Assembly (NCBI GenBank): GCA_964532145.1
Contig: CAZHGM010000001.1
Coordinates: 30,991-94,990, forward strand
Origin: JAPUDQ01 sp964532145
Lineage (GTDB): Bacteria; Patescibacteriota; Saccharimonadia; Saccharimonadales; Saccharimonadaceae
Length of the DNA stretch: 64,000 nt
Reading direction: 5' to 3'
Numbering within the stretch: position 1 is the stretch's first letter; every line of letters begins with the position of its first letter. The notes beneath the pieces are model-generated. The model made no database searches and was not told the origin of the DNA. It saw only the letters and a list, made by a program, of their open reading frames with translations. Both the position numbers and the translations under genes were made by a program. Of the stretch, positions 1 to 8,097 are shown in pieces.

Positions 1-2
1 AG

Positions 3-809
3 GGAAGCGGTTGCATCATTGTGTTCCGTGATATCACTGATCAGGTGGCCGAAAATCGTCAAAAAGCAGAGTTTGTGAGTACGGCAAGTCATGAAATGCG
101 CACCCCGATCGCCGCGATCGAAGGCTATATCGGACTTGCGCTTAACCCATCAACCGCCACAATTGACGACAAAGCCCGTGCATATCTTACAAAGGCTCAT
201 GAGTCTGCCAATCATCTCGGCGAGTTGTTCCAGGACCTGCTTGATATCAGCAAGGCAGAGGACGGACGTCTCAAGACGAACCCACAACCGATCGAGGTGG
301 GTGCGTTTCTCCGCGACATCATTGCCAGCCTCCTCCCGTCTGCCGCCGAAAAGCAAATTACCCTCGCCTACACTCCGGACACAGCTGGCGGCACACAGAT
401 GGTGCAGCCGATGTATTTTGTGCATGCAGACCCCAACCATTACCGCGAAGTAATCTCGAATCTTATTACCAACGCCATAAAGTACACGCACGCTGGTGGT
501 ACGGTCACACTCGATATCGCGGGTGACGCCGATCACGTCACTCTAAGTGTGGTCGATAGCGGGATTGGCATACCGAGCGATGACATACCCCATCTCTTTC
601 AGAAATTTTATCGGGTTGACAACTCTGATACCCGCGAAATCGGCGGCACCGGGCTTGGTCTTTATCTATCTCGTAAACTTGTCGAATCAATGAATGGTCG
701 TATCTGGGTGGAGAGTATCTACGGCAAAGGAAGCATGTTCTTCGTCGAGCTGCCTCGAGTTGCTACTCCCACCCCAGCCACTCAACCAAGTGTAAACATT
801 ACCCAGTAG
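3..809 (+). CDS. Sensor histidine kinase, C-terminal part (cut by window start)
   Basis: This is the C-terminal 268 residues of a sensor histidine kinase. The frame is open to the window edge and the first visible residues (GCIIVFRDIT) look like the end of a PAS domain, so the GTG at 21 is not the real start. A HisKA dimerisation helix follows, with the phospho-acceptor His in SHEMRTPI. The HATPase_c domain has an N box (NLITNAIKY), a G1 box (VDSGIGI) and a G2 box (GGTGLGL). It would autophosphorylate and pass phosphate to a receiver, most simply the response regulator 51 nt downstream. No membrane segment is visible in this part. The ligand cannot be told. Confidence 0.93.
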   Translation, partial: GSGCIIVFRDITDQVAENRQKAEFVSTASHEMRTPIAAIEGYIGLALNPSTATIDDKARAYLTKAHESANHLGELFQDLLDISKAEDGRLKTNPQPIEVGAFLRDIIASLLPSAAEKQITLAYTPDTAGGTQMVQPMYFVHADPNHYREVISNLITNAIKYTHAGGTVTLDIAGDADHVTLSVVDSGIGIPSDDIPHLFQKFYRVDNSDTREIGGTGLGLYLSRKLVESMNGRIWVESIYGKGSMFFVELPRVATPTPATQPSVNITQ

Positions 810-860
810 ACATAACCACTATAGATTTTTTCATCACCGATCGGTATAGTAGGAGATACT

Positions 861-1958
861 ATGACAAAAATCATGCTTGTCGAGGATGACAAAAGCTTGC
901 GCGAAATTTACGGCGTTCGCTTACTTGCAGAGGGGTACGATATCGTATCGGCAGGAGATGGCGAAGAAGCACTGGCTATGGCGATCAAAGAACGTCCACA
1001 ACTCATCATTAGTGATGTTATGATGCCAAAGATTAGCGGGTTTGACCTGCTTGACATACTGCGTTCTACCACTGAAACAAGAAATATTCGCGTAATCATG
1101 ATGACTGCGCTGAGCTCCGAAAATCAGCGGCAACGTGGTGAACAGCTCGGGGCTGATCGCTATCTGGTCAAATCCCAAGTCGGCATCGAAGATGTCGTTC
1201 GTGTCGTTCACGAAGTATTAGGCGATCAGCAGGCTGCCGACCCCGGGACACCTCAAGCGCCAACTCCGGCCGCTGTATCGCCCGCAGCAGCCGCGCCACC
1301 GTCCGCACCGGCAGCACCTAGTCCGCAAGCCGGCTCAAATCCGCTCCCAATCCCTGGCAGTCTAGCACCTCAGCCAGCCGTACCGCTCACCCCTGCTGTC
1401 GCTCCACCTCAAGCCCAGGTACCACCGCCTAGCGCATCTGCTGAATCCATACCGCTACCGCAGTCAACGCCTGCTCTTCAGTCGCCACAATCTCAACCTG
1501 TAGCTAAGACCACGTCCCGCCCCATCATGACATCTGGAGCTGCAGCTATGCCACCAGTCAATCCACTGCCACAGCCAGCCGGTAAACTGCCAGAGCCAAT
1601 GAAACCACTACAGGCAAAGAGCCGTGTTATCCAGCCAATCAACGATCCCACTGCCCGCTCAGTCAATCTCGATGAGCTACTTGGCAAGGAGATGGCAAAA
1701 GAAGCTGGCATCAATCCAGCAAATGCTCCTGAAGTAAATTCGACCGCAGAGACACAAGCCGAGATTAATACCCAAATCCAACAGTTTGCCAGCAACCCAG
1801 TCGCCAGTCCCACTCCGATCGAAAATATCCCTGTTGTTAGTATCGATAACTCCGGCATTGCAACAAGTTCGGCAGACATCACTGCAGCGCCCTCCTTGCC
1901 CACGCCTGCACCAGCGCCCACCGCACCTACCGCTCCACAAGCTGACACGCCGCAATAG
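861..1958 (+). CDS. Response regulator receiver protein with long Pro/Ala-rich tail
   Basis: Residues 1-120 form a CheY-like receiver: acidic pair EDD near the N-terminus, phospho-acceptor Asp in SDVMMPK, Thr in MMTALS and Lys in LVKSQ. The remaining 240 or so residues are low-complexity Pro/Ala/Ser/Gln with no DNA-binding domain, apart from a short ordered-looking patch (NLDELLGKEMAKE). The start has a good Shine-Dalgarno (AGGAGA, 851-856), and a TATAGT box at 845-850 suggests it also has its own promoter. It lies directly after the histidine kinase. The receiver closely resembles the stand-alone regulator at 49269-49646 (same LVKSQV and MMPK.GFD.LDIL blocks), so the two are paralogues. The output may be protein-protein contact through the tail; that part is inference. 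Confidence 0.9.
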   Translation: MTKIMLVEDDKSLREIYGVRLLAEGYDIVSAGDGEEALAMAIKERPQLIISDVMMPKISGFDLLDILRSTTETRNIRVIMMTALSSENQRQRGEQLGADRYLVKSQVGIEDVVRVVHEVLGDQQAADPGTPQAPTPAAVSPAAAAPPSAPAAPSPQAGSNPLPIPGSLAPQPAVPLTPAVAPPQAQVPPPSASAESIPLPQSTPALQSPQSQPVAKTTSRPIMTSGAAAMPPVNPLPQPAGKLPEPMKPLQAKSRVIQPINDPTARSVNLDELLGKEMAKEAGINPANAPEVNSTAETQAEINTQIQQFASNPVASPTPIENIPVVSIDNSGIATSSADITAAPSLPTPAPAPTAPTAPQADTPQ

Positions 1959-1978
1959 TGCGCTATACTAGGGCGATA

Positions 1979-2722
1979 ATGCGTCTTAACAAATTCATCG
2001 CACATACCACTGGGCTAAGTCGTCGTGAAGCCGACTCTTTGATTGAATCTGGAAGAATACGTGTCAACAACGCCGCCGTGCAGCTCGGGGCACAGGTCAA
2101 TCATAGCGATGTTGTGCTCTATGACGGCAAGGTACTTGCTCACGAGGCACACTACCAATATCAGCTGCTAAATAAGCCCCCGCAGTACGTCTGTTCGCGT
2201 AAAATACAGGGCGAGACCCCCACGATCTATTCGTTGTTGCCCGCCAACCTCCGTCATCTTAAGCCTGTCGGGCGCCTCGACAAAGATAGCTCCGGGCTGA
2301 TCCTATTAACAGACGATGGGGATTTTGCTCATCGCATGACACATCCAAAATTCGCAAAGACGAAAATCTATGATGTCACCCTCGACCACACCCTTGAACC
2401 GCTACATATGCAGATAATTTCGGACTACGGTGTCGCACTGGATGATGGCGTATCGCAGTTCCAAGTCAGCCGCGTTGAGCCCGATAGAAGAGGGAAGAGC
2501 TATACAGCCATACCCAATAAACACAGCCCCTCAAACGCTTCGGTACGCTCACATAGCTCTCCTACGTACGAAGTACGAATGTCCGAAGGCCGCAACCGCC
2601 AAATCCGCCGCACATTTGCCGCGTTAGGCTACACTGTTACACGTCTCCATCGTATTTCGTTTGGTCCATACCGCCTCACAGATGAAAAACCAGGCGAATT
2701 TCACCCGGTTTCCATATCATAA
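1979..2722 (+). CDS. rluB: RluB/RsuA-family 23S/16S rRNA pseudouridine synthase
   Basis: This 247-residue protein has an N-terminal S4 RNA-binding domain (RLNKFIAHTTGLSRREAD) followed by a pseudouridine synthase domain. The catalytic Asp lies in the family motif GRLDKDSSGLILLTDDG, and the closing motif is EGRNRQIRR. It isomerises a uridine in rRNA. I start it at ATG 1979, because a GTG at 1958 would overlap the -10 box TATACT (1964-1969). With that box the transcript would be leaderless. Between the core strands and EGRNRQIRR there is an extra hydrophilic stretch (about residues 173-196, Ser/Lys/Arg/Pro-rich) not expected in the family; its DNA carries an inverted repeat. RluB versus RsuA or RluE specificity cannot be fixed by eye. 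Confidence 0.88.
   Translation: MRLNKFIAHTTGLSRREADSLIESGRIRVNNAAVQLGAQVNHSDVVLYDGKVLAHEAHYQYQLLNKPPQYVCSRKIQGETPTIYSLLPANLRHLKPVGRLDKDSSGLILLTDDGDFAHRMTHPKFAKTKIYDVTLDHTLEPLHMQIISDYGVALDDGVSQFQVSRVEPDRRGKSYTAIPNKHSPSNASVRSHSSPTYEVRMSEGRNRQIRRTFAALGYTVTRLHRISFGPYRLTDEKPGEFHPVSIS
2493..2562 (+). repeat. Inverted repeat inside an in-frame insert of the rluB-like gene
   Basis: The arms GAGCTAT (2497-2503) and ATAGCTC (2553-2559) are perfect reverse complements. They extend imperfectly outward (GGGAA/TCC) around a 49-nt loop. The loop holds ACGCTTCGG at 2535-2543, a string also present in the insert of der, and AGAGGGAAGAG precedes the left arm. The segment encodes the hydrophilic extra residues of the synthase. 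Confidence 0.5.
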
Positions 2723-2737
2723 GTCCCCCACCTCTGT

Positions 2738-2750
2738 TATAATACCAGCA
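2738..2750 (+). promoter_or_regulatory. Extended -10 promoter giving a leaderless der mRNA
   Basis: TATAAT (2738-2743), preceded by TG-N, lies 7 nt before the der ATG at 2751. Transcription would then begin at or next to the start codon. There is no Shine-Dalgarno sequence. The same geometry recurs at over twenty genes of this window. Confidence 0.7.
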
Positions 2751-4205
2751 ATGAGTAAACTCCCGACTGTTGCAATCGTAGGCCAAGCGAATGTTGGTAA
2801 ATCCAGCCTGTTTAACCGTCTGTATGGCTCCCAAGAGGCAGTAGTGGCGCGTGAGGCAGGGACAACGAGAGACAGTGTGATCCGGCGAATAACGTGGTCT
2901 CTCGAGACCGAACGATCGAATGACCGAACGACCAAAATGCTTAGAACGAGTCGTAAGACGAGCTTCAGAGGGAGGAGTGACGCTTCGGAATTTACTTCCG
3001 GAGCAAGTGGAGGGGTGGGCCCTTCATCCAGTTTTTGGCTGGTCGATACGGCGGGGCTCAAAAAAGCCGAGGATGAATTCGAAGCTAGTATACAGGAACA
3101 AATCGAAGAAGCCGCGGATGCCGCGGATGTCATCCTGGTCGTCGTGGACGGCACAAAATATCCCGATCACCAGGACGGGTCAATCGCCAAACAAGCCCTG
3201 CGCAGTAAAAAACCTGTTCTGCTCGTCATCAACAAAACCGACCTAAAAGGCAATCTCGATACCGTCGAGTTCCGCCGCCTCGGCATCAGTACCATCATCC
3301 GCACCAGCGCCGAGCACGCCACTGGCATCGATCAGCTTTCTAGTGCAATCATACAAACTCTGCCTTCTTCATCCTTTGTCGCTCATTCTGCCGATGAAGA
3401 ACATTCGCTGCGAATTGCGCTCATTGGCCGCCCTAATGTCGGCAAGAGCCAGCTGTTTAATCGCCTCGCTGGCAAGCAGCAAGCCATCGTCGCCAATGTT
3501 GCAGGAACCACGCGTGACGTCAACCGCGTTGTCCTACGATATGAGGGAAGGGATATTACGCTGCTTGATACCGCTGGCATCCGACGCAGCGGCAAACAAG
3601 AGGTCGGCATAGAGAAATTTTCAGTCCTGAGAACCTTTCAAGCTATCGAAGAAGCCGACATATGTTGCTTATTGATGGATGTTAATGAATACGCCACTCA
3701 GCTGGACCAAAAACTCGCGGGCCAGATCAAAGAGGCAGGCAAGGGCCTTATCATTGTCGTCAGCAAATGGGACAGTATTGAAAAAGACCCTAAGCTTGCC
3801 GACGAAATCGCAGCCCGTATTTCGCATGAGTTTGCTTTCGTGCCATGGGCACCGCTCCTATTCACAAGCTCCATCACCGGACAGAATATTACCAAAATCT
3901 TTGAGCTTGCTGCCCAAATTGACGTTCGCCGTCAGCAACAGATTAAAACAAGCGACCTGAACCGCATTCTGATGGATTGCGTCCGTAAACACCCGCCCGC
4001 CGGGCTTAAGAACACCTTCCCGAGGCTTCGCTATATGGTCCAGACCGATACTGCACCACCATGGTTTGTCATCTTTGGTGGTAACCTTAAGTTGCTCCAC
4101 TGGTCGTATAAACGGTATCTAGAGCGCCAGCTACGCGACAAATACGATTTCACCGGTACGCCGATCATGTTCAGCTTTCGCCAGGAGTCTAAGAAAGAAT
4201 CGTAG
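2751..4205 (+). CDS. der: Ribosome biogenesis GTPase Der (EngA) with insert in the first G domain
   Basis: Der has two consecutive GTPase domains and a C-terminal KH-like domain and is needed for 50S assembly. Domain 1 has G1 GQANVGKS (11-18), GTTRD, G3 DTAGL and G4 NKTD. Domain 2 has GRPNVGKS, GTTRD, DTAGI and SKWD. The start is ATG 2751, just after a TATAAT box; earlier in-frame codons lie upstream of the promoter. Residues 51-93 or so, between GTTRD and the strand FWLVDTAGL, are an extra Ser/Arg/Gly-rich segment; in ordinary Der only a few residues sit there. Its DNA contains a 9-bp hairpin, a palindrome and tandem GACCGAACGA. The insert is near switch I/II and could affect the domain; that consequence is inference. 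Confidence 0.95.
   Translation: MSKLPTVAIVGQANVGKSSLFNRLYGSQEAVVAREAGTTRDSVIRRITWSLETERSNDRTTKMLRTSRKTSFRGRSDASEFTSGASGGVGPSSSFWLVDTAGLKKAEDEFEASIQEQIEEAADAADVILVVVDGTKYPDHQDGSIAKQALRSKKPVLLVINKTDLKGNLDTVEFRRLGISTIIRTSAEHATGIDQLSSAIIQTLPSSSFVAHSADEEHSLRIALIGRPNVGKSQLFNRLAGKQQAIVANVAGTTRDVNRVVLRYEGRDITLLDTAGIRRSGKQEVGIEKFSVLRTFQAIEEADICCLLMDVNEYATQLDQKLAGQIKEAGKGLIIVVSKWDSIEKDPKLADEIAARISHEFAFVPWAPLLFTSSITGQNITKIFELAAQIDVRRQQQIKTSDLNRILMDCVRKHPPAGLKNTFPRLRYMVQTDTAPPWFVIFGGNLKLLHWSYKRYLERQLRDKYDFTGTPIMFSFRQESKKES
2896..3004 (+). repeat. Palindromic, repeat-bearing insert within der
   Basis: This covers the DNA of the Der insert. It has GGTCTC-TC-GAGACC at 2896-2909, two copies of GACCGAACGA (starting 2906 and 2922) and a hairpin with 9-bp stem GCTTCGGAA (2982-2990) / TTCCGGAGC (2996-3004), one pair being G-T, loop TTTAC. 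AGAGGGAGGAG precedes the hairpin. Motifs are shared with the rluB and topA inserts. Confidence 0.6.
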
Positions 4206-4208
4206 TAC

Positions 4209-5243
4209 ATGCGTTCACTCGACACATACACGATCTCTCTCAAGATGCGTGCCTACAGTCAAAAGCACAGCTCTAGAGCCGATAGGCTGCCAAGCCCAAT
4301 GACATTGCTTGAGTATTTATTTACAAACTCTGGTAACATGGGCGTAATTGCCATCACTACCGTCATACTCGTCGTGATAACCGTCGGTATGATTGACTCT
4401 TTTGGACCGTTGCACTACGCAACGCTCGTCTGGTATGCAAGTGTAGTTACGATCCTAGCAGTCGCAGCTTGGCTACTGTGGTGGCTCGGCGCTTACCGTC
4501 GCACACAGCATACGGTACGCCAGCTCGCCGCCGATAATGGCTGGCACGCTCACACTGATATACGTCCATCGCGCCGACATCCGGAAATGTTTGCTCGCTT
4601 TACAGCGAGCGTGTTTTCAATCGGCCATACGCGCGTCATTCCGGTACTGTTATCCCAACACGTGTTACCTGGTATTGAGATTGGCGAATACCGCTACCAA
4701 GTTGGGCTCAACTGGGGATATACGCGCGAAGTGGGGTTCATCCGTATCCCCCTAGAGCGCCGTATCCCACACTTGATGCTGGTTGCCGAGTCTGGTCCAT
4801 TGGTTGAGCGCCGGTTCAGACAAGACCAGCGCCAAGAACTTGAGGGTAACTTTAGGGATTATTTTACCCTCTATTGTCCTCGACGCTATGAAAGTGATGC
4901 ACGATTTATCCTCACGCCTGATTTTATGCAGACACTAATGCATGTTGCTACCGGTGCTCATGTGGAAATTATTAATCACGATATGTACATCTATGGTGAG
5001 CACATTGGTCTAGCTACGAAGGATAAGCTCCGGCGCGCCCTGGCACTTATAAATGGTGTCCAGAACCAAGCGTTAAGACGCACCGAACGATACTACGATG
5101 ATCGCATCGCTTCTCTCCGTGCTGATGACGAAATTACGGAACAGGGGAAACGTCTATCATTTATGCGCACCGATATCATTATCGGCATCATACTCTTCTT
5201 GCTGTACATCGCCTTCAGACTAGCAGGACACCTCTTCTCATAG
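4209..5243 (+). CDS. Membrane protein of unknown function
   Basis: I do not recognise this 344-residue protein. Two hydrophobic helices lie near the N-terminus (about 47-67, starting at GVIAITTV, and 74-96, ending in LLWWLGAYRR), then a soluble domain of about 200 residues rich in Arg/Tyr, and one C-terminal helix (about 322-340, IIIGIILFLLYIAF). It starts 4 nt after the der stop, so it is probably co-transcribed with der. An alternative start is Met 31 (ATG 4299), after a basic N-terminal tail. Topology suggests a large loop held between three helices on one face of the membrane. No motif points to an activity. Confidence 0.75.
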   Translation: MRSLDTYTISLKMRAYSQKHSSRADRLPSPMTLLEYLFTNSGNMGVIAITTVILVVITVGMIDSFGPLHYATLVWYASVVTILAVAAWLLWWLGAYRRTQHTVRQLAADNGWHAHTDIRPSRRHPEMFARFTASVFSIGHTRVIPVLLSQHVLPGIEIGEYRYQVGLNWGYTREVGFIRIPLERRIPHLMLVAESGPLVERRFRQDQRQELEGNFRDYFTLYCPRRYESDARFILTPDFMQTLMHVATGAHVEIINHDMYIYGEHIGLATKDKLRRALALINGVQNQALRRTERYYDDRIASLRADDEITEQGKRLSFMRTDIIIGIILFLLYIAFRLAGHLFS

Positions 5244-5291
5244 ACACCTCATATTTGTAAAATTACTTTTATTATGATATAATTAATTTTA

Positions 5292-5987
5292 ATGAAATAC
5301 TATGCCGACACGTTGCACCCGGTCTGTGTGGATACCTACACGCTCCCTAGAATGAAACGAATAATTGACTTCCGGGACGGCAGGACGCTTGCACAGCGCT
5401 GCATTCGATTTCTGAGAGCCGAGCCTCCCCCTGCACCTCCACAAGACCCTGCCAGCCAGCTGCTTCGCCTTACATATCATCATACCTCAGAGGTAGATGC
5501 TGCGCGAAATAAATCAACACACCATCCTCCCCAGGTAGCTCTGGCTGGCAGCCGCGTAGCAGGGTCGACAACCGGACGATTTGAACGACAGAGAATGCTA
5601 GACCCCGTCCTTACGCTTGTTACTACTCACGGGTTCGAACCGACTGGAGGACACACCATTACGGTAAACGGCGTGCTTGCCCCAGGCTGTGATGGTGATG
5701 GCAGTGGCACATTTGGGAGCGAAATCCTAAAGAACGAGGCAAATCAATCATTCCTGCACCGGTTGGGAGTATGCGCCCTTGCAAGCGCAGTGATGCACAG
5801 CATGCCCTCGGAGACGCGTGCTAATGCCACTCTCGTCATGCCTGAACGTACCGCTATGGAACCTGGCGTATTCTACCCGTTACTCGACTCAGCAACGAAT
5901 GTACGACTTGTCGGCGATGGACACGAGCTCGCTGTTCCACTTTGGAGCATGACAGGCCAGCGATTTTGGCCAAGTCCTCGACGCTAA
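5292..5987 (+). CDS. Hypothetical protein, leaderless
   Basis: This 231-residue protein of no recognised family has no signal peptide or membrane helix. It has a basic, Arg-rich first half and a Gly/Asn-rich region around residues 118-145 (TVNGVLAPGCDGDGSGTFGS). It is supported as a gene by an uninterrupted frame that fills the space between two genes and by an extended -10 box (TGATATAAT, TATAAT at 5278-5283) exactly 8 nt before the ATG. It has no Shine-Dalgarno sequence. Function unknown. Confidence 0.65.
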   Translation: MKYYADTLHPVCVDTYTLPRMKRIIDFRDGRTLAQRCIRFLRAEPPPAPPQDPASQLLRLTYHHTSEVDAARNKSTHHPPQVALAGSRVAGSTTGRFERQRMLDPVLTLVTTHGFEPTGGHTITVNGVLAPGCDGDGSGTFGSEILKNEANQSFLHRLGVCALASAVMHSMPSETRANATLVMPERTAMEPGVFYPLLDSATNVRLVGDGHELAVPLWSMTGQRFWPSPRR

Positions 5988-6014
5988 GGTATCATCCACG
6001 ATACACTACATACT

Positions 6015-6581
6015 ATGAAACTTATCATCGGTCTTGGTAACCCAGGGCAATCCTATGCCTCTACCCGGCACAATGTCGGGTTTATGATAGTTGAAGCGTT
6101 TGCCAAGAAGTACCGGGCTGAATTTTCCCCTAAGCCTAAATATAAAGCCGAAATAGCCGAATGCACTATCGACAACGAAAAAGTACTCATCCTAAAGCCT
6201 CAGACCTACTACAACCTGTCTGGAGAGGCCGTCCAGTTAGCGGCTCATTTTTATAAATTGACGGTGAATGACATCCTTATTATTCACGATGAACTCGTTT
6301 TGCCACTCGGCACACTGCGAACTCGAGTCGGCGGCAGCGGTGCAGGGAACAATGGCGTCAAGTCCATTGGAGCGCATATTGGGTATGGAACAAATCGGTT
6401 ACGTATCGGCACACGCGGAGAATACTACTCTCACGCACCCGATACCGAGTACGTGCTGGGTGAGTTTACCCGAGCTGAAGCGGCACAATTAGCAGAGCTG
6501 CAACCAACCATATTTCACCTGATAGACGGGTTTATCAGGGGCGAGTTTCGCCCGACTACGATTACTGACACGCAGAAGTAG
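6015..6581 (+). CDS. pth: Peptidyl-tRNA hydrolase
   Basis: Pth cleaves peptidyl-tRNAs released from stalled ribosomes. The 188-residue length is normal. Conserved features are GLGNPG (N9), RHN.G (H19 catalytic), the QTYYNLSG loop (N67) and HDELVLPLG (D92). The segment that normally reads G-G-H-N-G is G-A-G-N-N-G here, so the residue equivalent to E. coli His113 is Asn112. The main catalytic His19/Asp92 pair is intact, so activity is expected. The -10 box TACACT (6002-6007) is 7 nt before the ATG, so the mRNA is probably leaderless. Confidence 0.95.
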   Translation: MKLIIGLGNPGQSYASTRHNVGFMIVEAFAKKYRAEFSPKPKYKAEIAECTIDNEKVLILKPQTYYNLSGEAVQLAAHFYKLTVNDILIIHDELVLPLGTLRTRVGGSGAGNNGVKSIGAHIGYGTNRLRIGTRGEYYSHAPDTEYVLGEFTRAEAAQLAELQPTIFHLIDGFIRGEFRPTTITDTQK

Positions 6582-6607
6582 TCATTCACCCACGACTAGC
6601 ATCGTCA

Positions 6608-6676
6608 TGCACCATTGGTGCAATAGCTCGTGCATTCGAGTCTCATAACTGCACCGGCGGTGCAGTATGCTATAAT
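6608..6676 (+). promoter_or_regulatory. Two palindromic operators and extended -10 of the Fur-family gene
   Basis: A perfect 9-1-9 palindrome, ACTGCACCG-G-CGGTGCAGT (6648-6666), covers the -35/spacer region of the extended -10 TGCTATAAT (TATAAT 6671-6676). A second, shorter palindrome with the same half-site, TGCACC-ATT-GGTGCA (6608-6622), lies 26 nt upstream. Placement suggests autorepression by the downstream regulator. The sites are not AT-rich as in classical Fur boxes. Confidence 0.65.
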
Positions 6677-6685
6677 AAATCATCT

Positions 6686-7252
6686 ATGTACGAGTCGGAT
6701 ACCCGGCGTTTACTACAAGAGGTGGGACTCAAAGCAACATTTCCTCGACTGGCAATTATCACCGAATTGTCTCGTTCGCATATCTCCCCGAAAAGCGCCC
6801 CAGAGCTTACTGCAACATTGTCGCAATTTCCACGTTCAACAATCTACCGAAACCTCGTAACGCTCGAGCGAAAGGGGATTGTCAAAAGTAGTCTTATTAA
6901 ATGGATACGCCGCTATGAGCTCGGCGACGAGCTAATGCCGCATCACCATCACATCACCTGTCTCATATGTGGCAAGGTAAATGATTTTGATTCCTCCAAG
7001 CTAGAACAACAACTGGAGTCGGCCTCAAAAGACGCTGGATACATGCTACGGGCGCATAGCGTCGAGCTACGCGGAATCTGCAGCGATTGCAGCGACGAGC
7101 CGCAACCAAGCACCGCTCGAGTGATACTCAGCTATGGCATCCAGTCCATGAAAAAACTCCGGCCAAAAGACCCTCTCATGGAAAAGTTGATCCAGGAGGA
7201 CGAATACGAGCCATTCAACGATAAGTCGCCTATACCCCCAGCCAATAAATGA
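6686..7252 (+). CDS. Fur-family metal-dependent transcriptional regulator
   Basis: This is a Fur/Zur/PerR-type repressor of 188 residues, longer than usual because of a C-terminal tail after the second zinc pair. Residues 1-80 form the winged helix (KATFPRLAII, STIYRNLVTLE). The dimerisation domain has the His cluster HHHH (86-89) and two structural Cys pairs, CLIC (92-95) and CSDC (132-135). It starts 9 nt after a TATAAT box and two palindromes. Its 3' end overlaps the convergent ZIP transporter by 23 bp. The pairing with a ZIP importer suggests Zn, Mn or Fe sensing; which metal cannot be read from sequence. Confidence 0.92.
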   Translation: MYESDTRRLLQEVGLKATFPRLAIITELSRSHISPKSAPELTATLSQFPRSTIYRNLVTLERKGIVKSSLIKWIRRYELGDELMPHHHHITCLICGKVNDFDSSKLEQQLESASKDAGYMLRAHSVELRGICSDCSDEPQPSTARVILSYGIQSMKKLRPKDPLMEKLIQEDEYEPFNDKSPIPPANK

Positions 7253-7982
7253 CTGCGCCCACGAGACCGATGCCCACTAGGAGTACAAGCGCTTGGAGTG
7301 TACCAATACGCTGTGGTTGCTCGTGAATATCAGGGATAATATCGCTAGCTGCAACATAGATGAACATGCCGCTCGCTAGCGCAAGCAACTCAGCTTCCGG
7401 CAGCACCGTCGACTTTCCCAGTACATACACAATGACCGCAGTGACAAGCGTTGCAACACCTGTAGCAATATTCATCAAAATAACTTTTTTGTCATTCCAG
7501 CCACGAGACATTAGGATCCCGAATGTACCAAGTTCCTTCGGGATTTCATGCGCGCTCACTGCCAATGTTGTCACCACACCCAGGCGTGCATCAACCAAAA
7601 ATGCCGCCGCGATGGCCGCGCCATCAATCACGTTGTGTACCATATCACCAGTCATCACCAGTCTGTTCTGCTGTTCATTACGGGCTGTTTCGTGATCATG
7701 GTGATGATGAAACCAGCTTGCCAAACGTTCCAGTAAAAAGAAGCTTAGAAATCCGCCCAGCGACCACAGCAACAGTGTACGAGGCTCACCCAGTTCGAAC
7801 GCTTCAGGCAACAGATCAAAAAACGCTGCCGCCAGCAAGGCACCAGCCCCAAACGGCAAAGCCAGTAATATAGCTTTTTGGCGGCGGTTTTTCGTCAAGA
7901 AGAGAAATGAGCCTGCACCAAGCGAAATCAAGCTGCCAAGGACAACCGAGCCAATCAGTATGAGAAGAGTTGTTTCAAACAT
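7230..7982 (-). CDS. ZIP-family divalent metal transporter
   Basis: This is a membrane carrier of about 250 residues for zinc or a similar cation. Hydrophobic helices run through the protein. Helix IV carries the family signature HNVIDGAA and helix V HEIPKELG, which form the binuclear metal site; a His-rich loop (WFHHHHDHE) precedes them. I start it at ATG 7982. The longer frame back to 8084 runs through the promoter TTGCAA (8013-8018), 17 bp, TATAGT (7990-7995), whose start point falls on this ATG, giving a leaderless transcript. The gene is convergent with the Fur-like regulator and overlaps it, so the two are likely functionally linked. Confidence 0.92.
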   Translation of the reverse strand: MFETTLLILIGSVVLGSLISLGAGSFLFLTKNRRQKAILLALPFGAGALLAAAFFDLLPEAFELGEPRTLLLWSLGGFLSFFLLERLASWFHHHHDHETARNEQQNRLVMTGDMVHNVIDGAAIAAAFLVDARLGVVTTLAVSAHEIPKELGTFGILMSRGWNDKKVILMNIATGVATLVTAVIVYVLGKSTVLPEAELLALASGMFIYVAASDIIPDIHEQPQRIGTLQALVLLVGIGLVGAVIYWLGV

Positions 7983-7989
7983 AGGCATG

Positions 7990-8018
7990 ACTATACGACG
8001 ACGATTGGGTAGTTGCAA
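7990..8018 (-). promoter_or_regulatory. Sigma-70-type promoter of the ZIP gene
   Basis: On the minus strand TTGCAA (8013-8018) and TATAGT (7990-7995) are separated by exactly 17 bp. The -10 ends 7 nt before the ATG at 7982, so the mRNA should be leaderless. No ribosome binding site is present. Confidence 0.7.
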
Positions 8019-8068
8019 ATTTGTTGCAATAAGCATCCATACTTGAGACAAGTATTTCATAACATAAT

Positions 8069-8097
8069 AAAAGTCCCGCTTCATCAGCGGGACTTTT
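8069..8097 (-). terminator. Rho-independent terminator, palindromic and possibly two-way
   Basis: The perfect 12-bp stem AAAAGTCCCGCT (8069-8080) / AGCGGGACTTTT (8086-8097) has a 5-nt loop. Either strand ends in a short U tract. On the minus strand it follows the structured RNA candidate. Confidence 0.85.

Noticed and set aside
2661..2750. Longer der start at 2661
   Set aside because: It would run through the rluB end and the der -10 box; homology begins at 2751.
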